Assembly (NCBI GenBank): GCA_019057775.1
Contig: JAHLWT010000267.1
Coordinates: 1-5,607, forward strand
Length of the DNA stretch: 5,607 nucleotides
Reading direction: 5' to 3'
DNA from: Promethearchaeota archaeon
GTDB lineage: Archaea; Asgardarchaeota; Lokiarchaeia; Sigynarchaeales; SOKP01
Below are positions 5,192-5,607 of the stretch, one piece after another. The position numbers were made by a program, and so were the translations under genes. The notes under the pieces are model-generated. The model was not told the origin of the DNA and searched no databases. It worked only from the letters and a program-made list of their open reading frames with translations. Each line of letters starts with the position of its first letter. The first letter of the stretch is position 1.

Positions 5192-5403
5192 TATATTTCC
5201 CTCTTGATGTATTCATAAATTAGTGCCTCAGAGGCTAACAAAAACTCAGGAAAGAGACCAAAACCTATTAATGTATAGATTTCCTCATTGAAGAGACACA
5301 AGCCTCTTATTTTGGCTAATTTTGCGTCTTTAGTTGTAGGCTGATTCCCTGTTTCAAAGGACAAGAACTCAAAGTCGAAAACAACTGACCAGTAATGTCT
5401 CAA
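5191..5403 (-). CDS. Hypothetical protein, 70 residues, TTG start
   Basis: Unrecognised. The sequence is rich in Phe, Leu and Glu (for example VVFDFEFLSFETGNQ, IYTLIGFGLFPEFLLASEAL) and ends YIKREI; it may be a small soluble or peripheral protein. There is no ATG in the frame; TTG at 5403 lies 4 bases after the stop of the upstream membrane frame, without a good ribosome binding site, so it would rely on coupling. Upstream of the TTG the frame stays open only about 12 codons (to a TAA). The tight fit with both neighbours supports it being real. A remnant or a mis-framed extension of the upstream gene is the alternative. Confidence 0.55.
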   Translation of the reverse strand: MRHYWSVVFDFEFLSFETGNQPTTKDAKLAKIRGLCLFNEEIYTLIGFGLFPEFLLASEALIYEYIKREI

Positions 5404-5407
5404 AGTG

Positions 5408-5607
5408 TTATGATAACTGAGACAACCTACACAACCATTTTAGTATGCCATCCCAATGGTTTATAATTAAACCGCCTCCTACTCCGAAAATGACGCACAG
5501 TGCATTTCCGATGAAAAAAAAATTATATCTACCAACATCATACTTGGAGACACACCTCTCTTCTTTCTCGTCTTTCTCTGTGTTTTTGCTTGGAGTTTGG
5601 TTTTCCG
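5408..5607 (-). CDS. C-terminal part of a one-helix membrane protein (5' end beyond window)
   Basis: The frame is open from the right edge to TAA at 5408, giving 65 residues. A very charged stretch (NTEKDEKEERCVSKYD) leads to a hydrophobic, glycine-containing helix (FFFIGNALCVIFGVGGGLII) and a short tail (NHWDGILKWLCRLSQLS). No start codon lies in this frame in the window, so the gene begins further right. The stop is 4 bases before the TTG of the 70-residue gene. A run of nine T at 5513-5521 falls in the helix codons, so an indel there would change the reading. The family is not recognisable. Confidence 0.5.
   Translation of the reverse strand, partial: ENQTPSKNTEKDEKEERCVSKYDVGRYNFFFIGNALCVIFGVGGGLIINHWDGILKWLCRLSQLS

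Noticed and set aside
5458..5473. Perfect inverted repeat GGTTTATAATTAAACC
   Set aside because: It lies within the coding part of the partial membrane protein and is A+T-rich; likely chance, with no run of T after it for a terminator.
1..5607. CRISPR arrays, tRNA or rRNA genes, insertion sequences, HxsA repeats
   Set aside because: Looked for on both strands by eye; no regularly spaced repeats, cloverleaf, transposase or repeated His-x-Ser codons were found.

Overview
The window suggests a Bacillota-like (Firmicute) bacterium, probably a clostridial anaerobe. This is inferred from moderate-to-low G+C, strong AGGAGG-type ribosome binding sites at most genes, TTG starts alongside ATG, and a clostridial style of small exported proteins. 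No marker gene fixes the taxon. Every gene I can support is on the minus strand, so transcription runs from the right edge to the left edge.

Right module (5607 to 4443): five short reading frames lie head to tail with tiny gaps or overlaps. They are the 3' part of a charged, one-helix membrane protein that enters from beyond the right edge; a 70-residue protein; a 44-residue acidic-tailed peptide joined to it by TAATG; a four-helix membrane protein starting at TTG inside the peptide's last codons; and a 38-residue peptide overlapping its end. The packing suggests one translationally coupled unit. I do not recognise its function. A G-rich island follows it.

Middle region (4442 to 1543): four genes for anchored or exported proteins. 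In order of transcription they are a 94-residue one-helix protein, a 200-residue secreted protein, a 170-residue one-helix protein, and an exported phospholipase-D-type nuclease (one HKD motif) with a C-terminal Cys/His tail. Only the last can be assigned a family. Between the 200- and 170-residue genes one reading frame of 112 codons reads like protein but has three internal stops, so it may be a decayed gene.

Left module (1394 to 1): hxsD and, 4 bases later, hxsB, two members of the His-Xaa-Ser (Hxs) radical-SAM peptide-modification system. HxsB has a clear CNSRCIYC iron-sulfur motif and continues past the left edge. The second radical-SAM partner HxsC and the His-Xaa-Ser repeat substrate HxsA are not in the window and are probably just to the left. 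Two related inverted repeats with CCCAT/ATGGG arms lie upstream of hxsD and are candidate control sites.

Working together (inference): HxsB, with HxsC and the small partner HxsD, would modify a peptide. The upstream run of exported and membrane proteins could be part of the same surface-related locus or independent. No tRNA, rRNA, CRISPR array, insertion sequence or convincing intrinsic terminator was seen.
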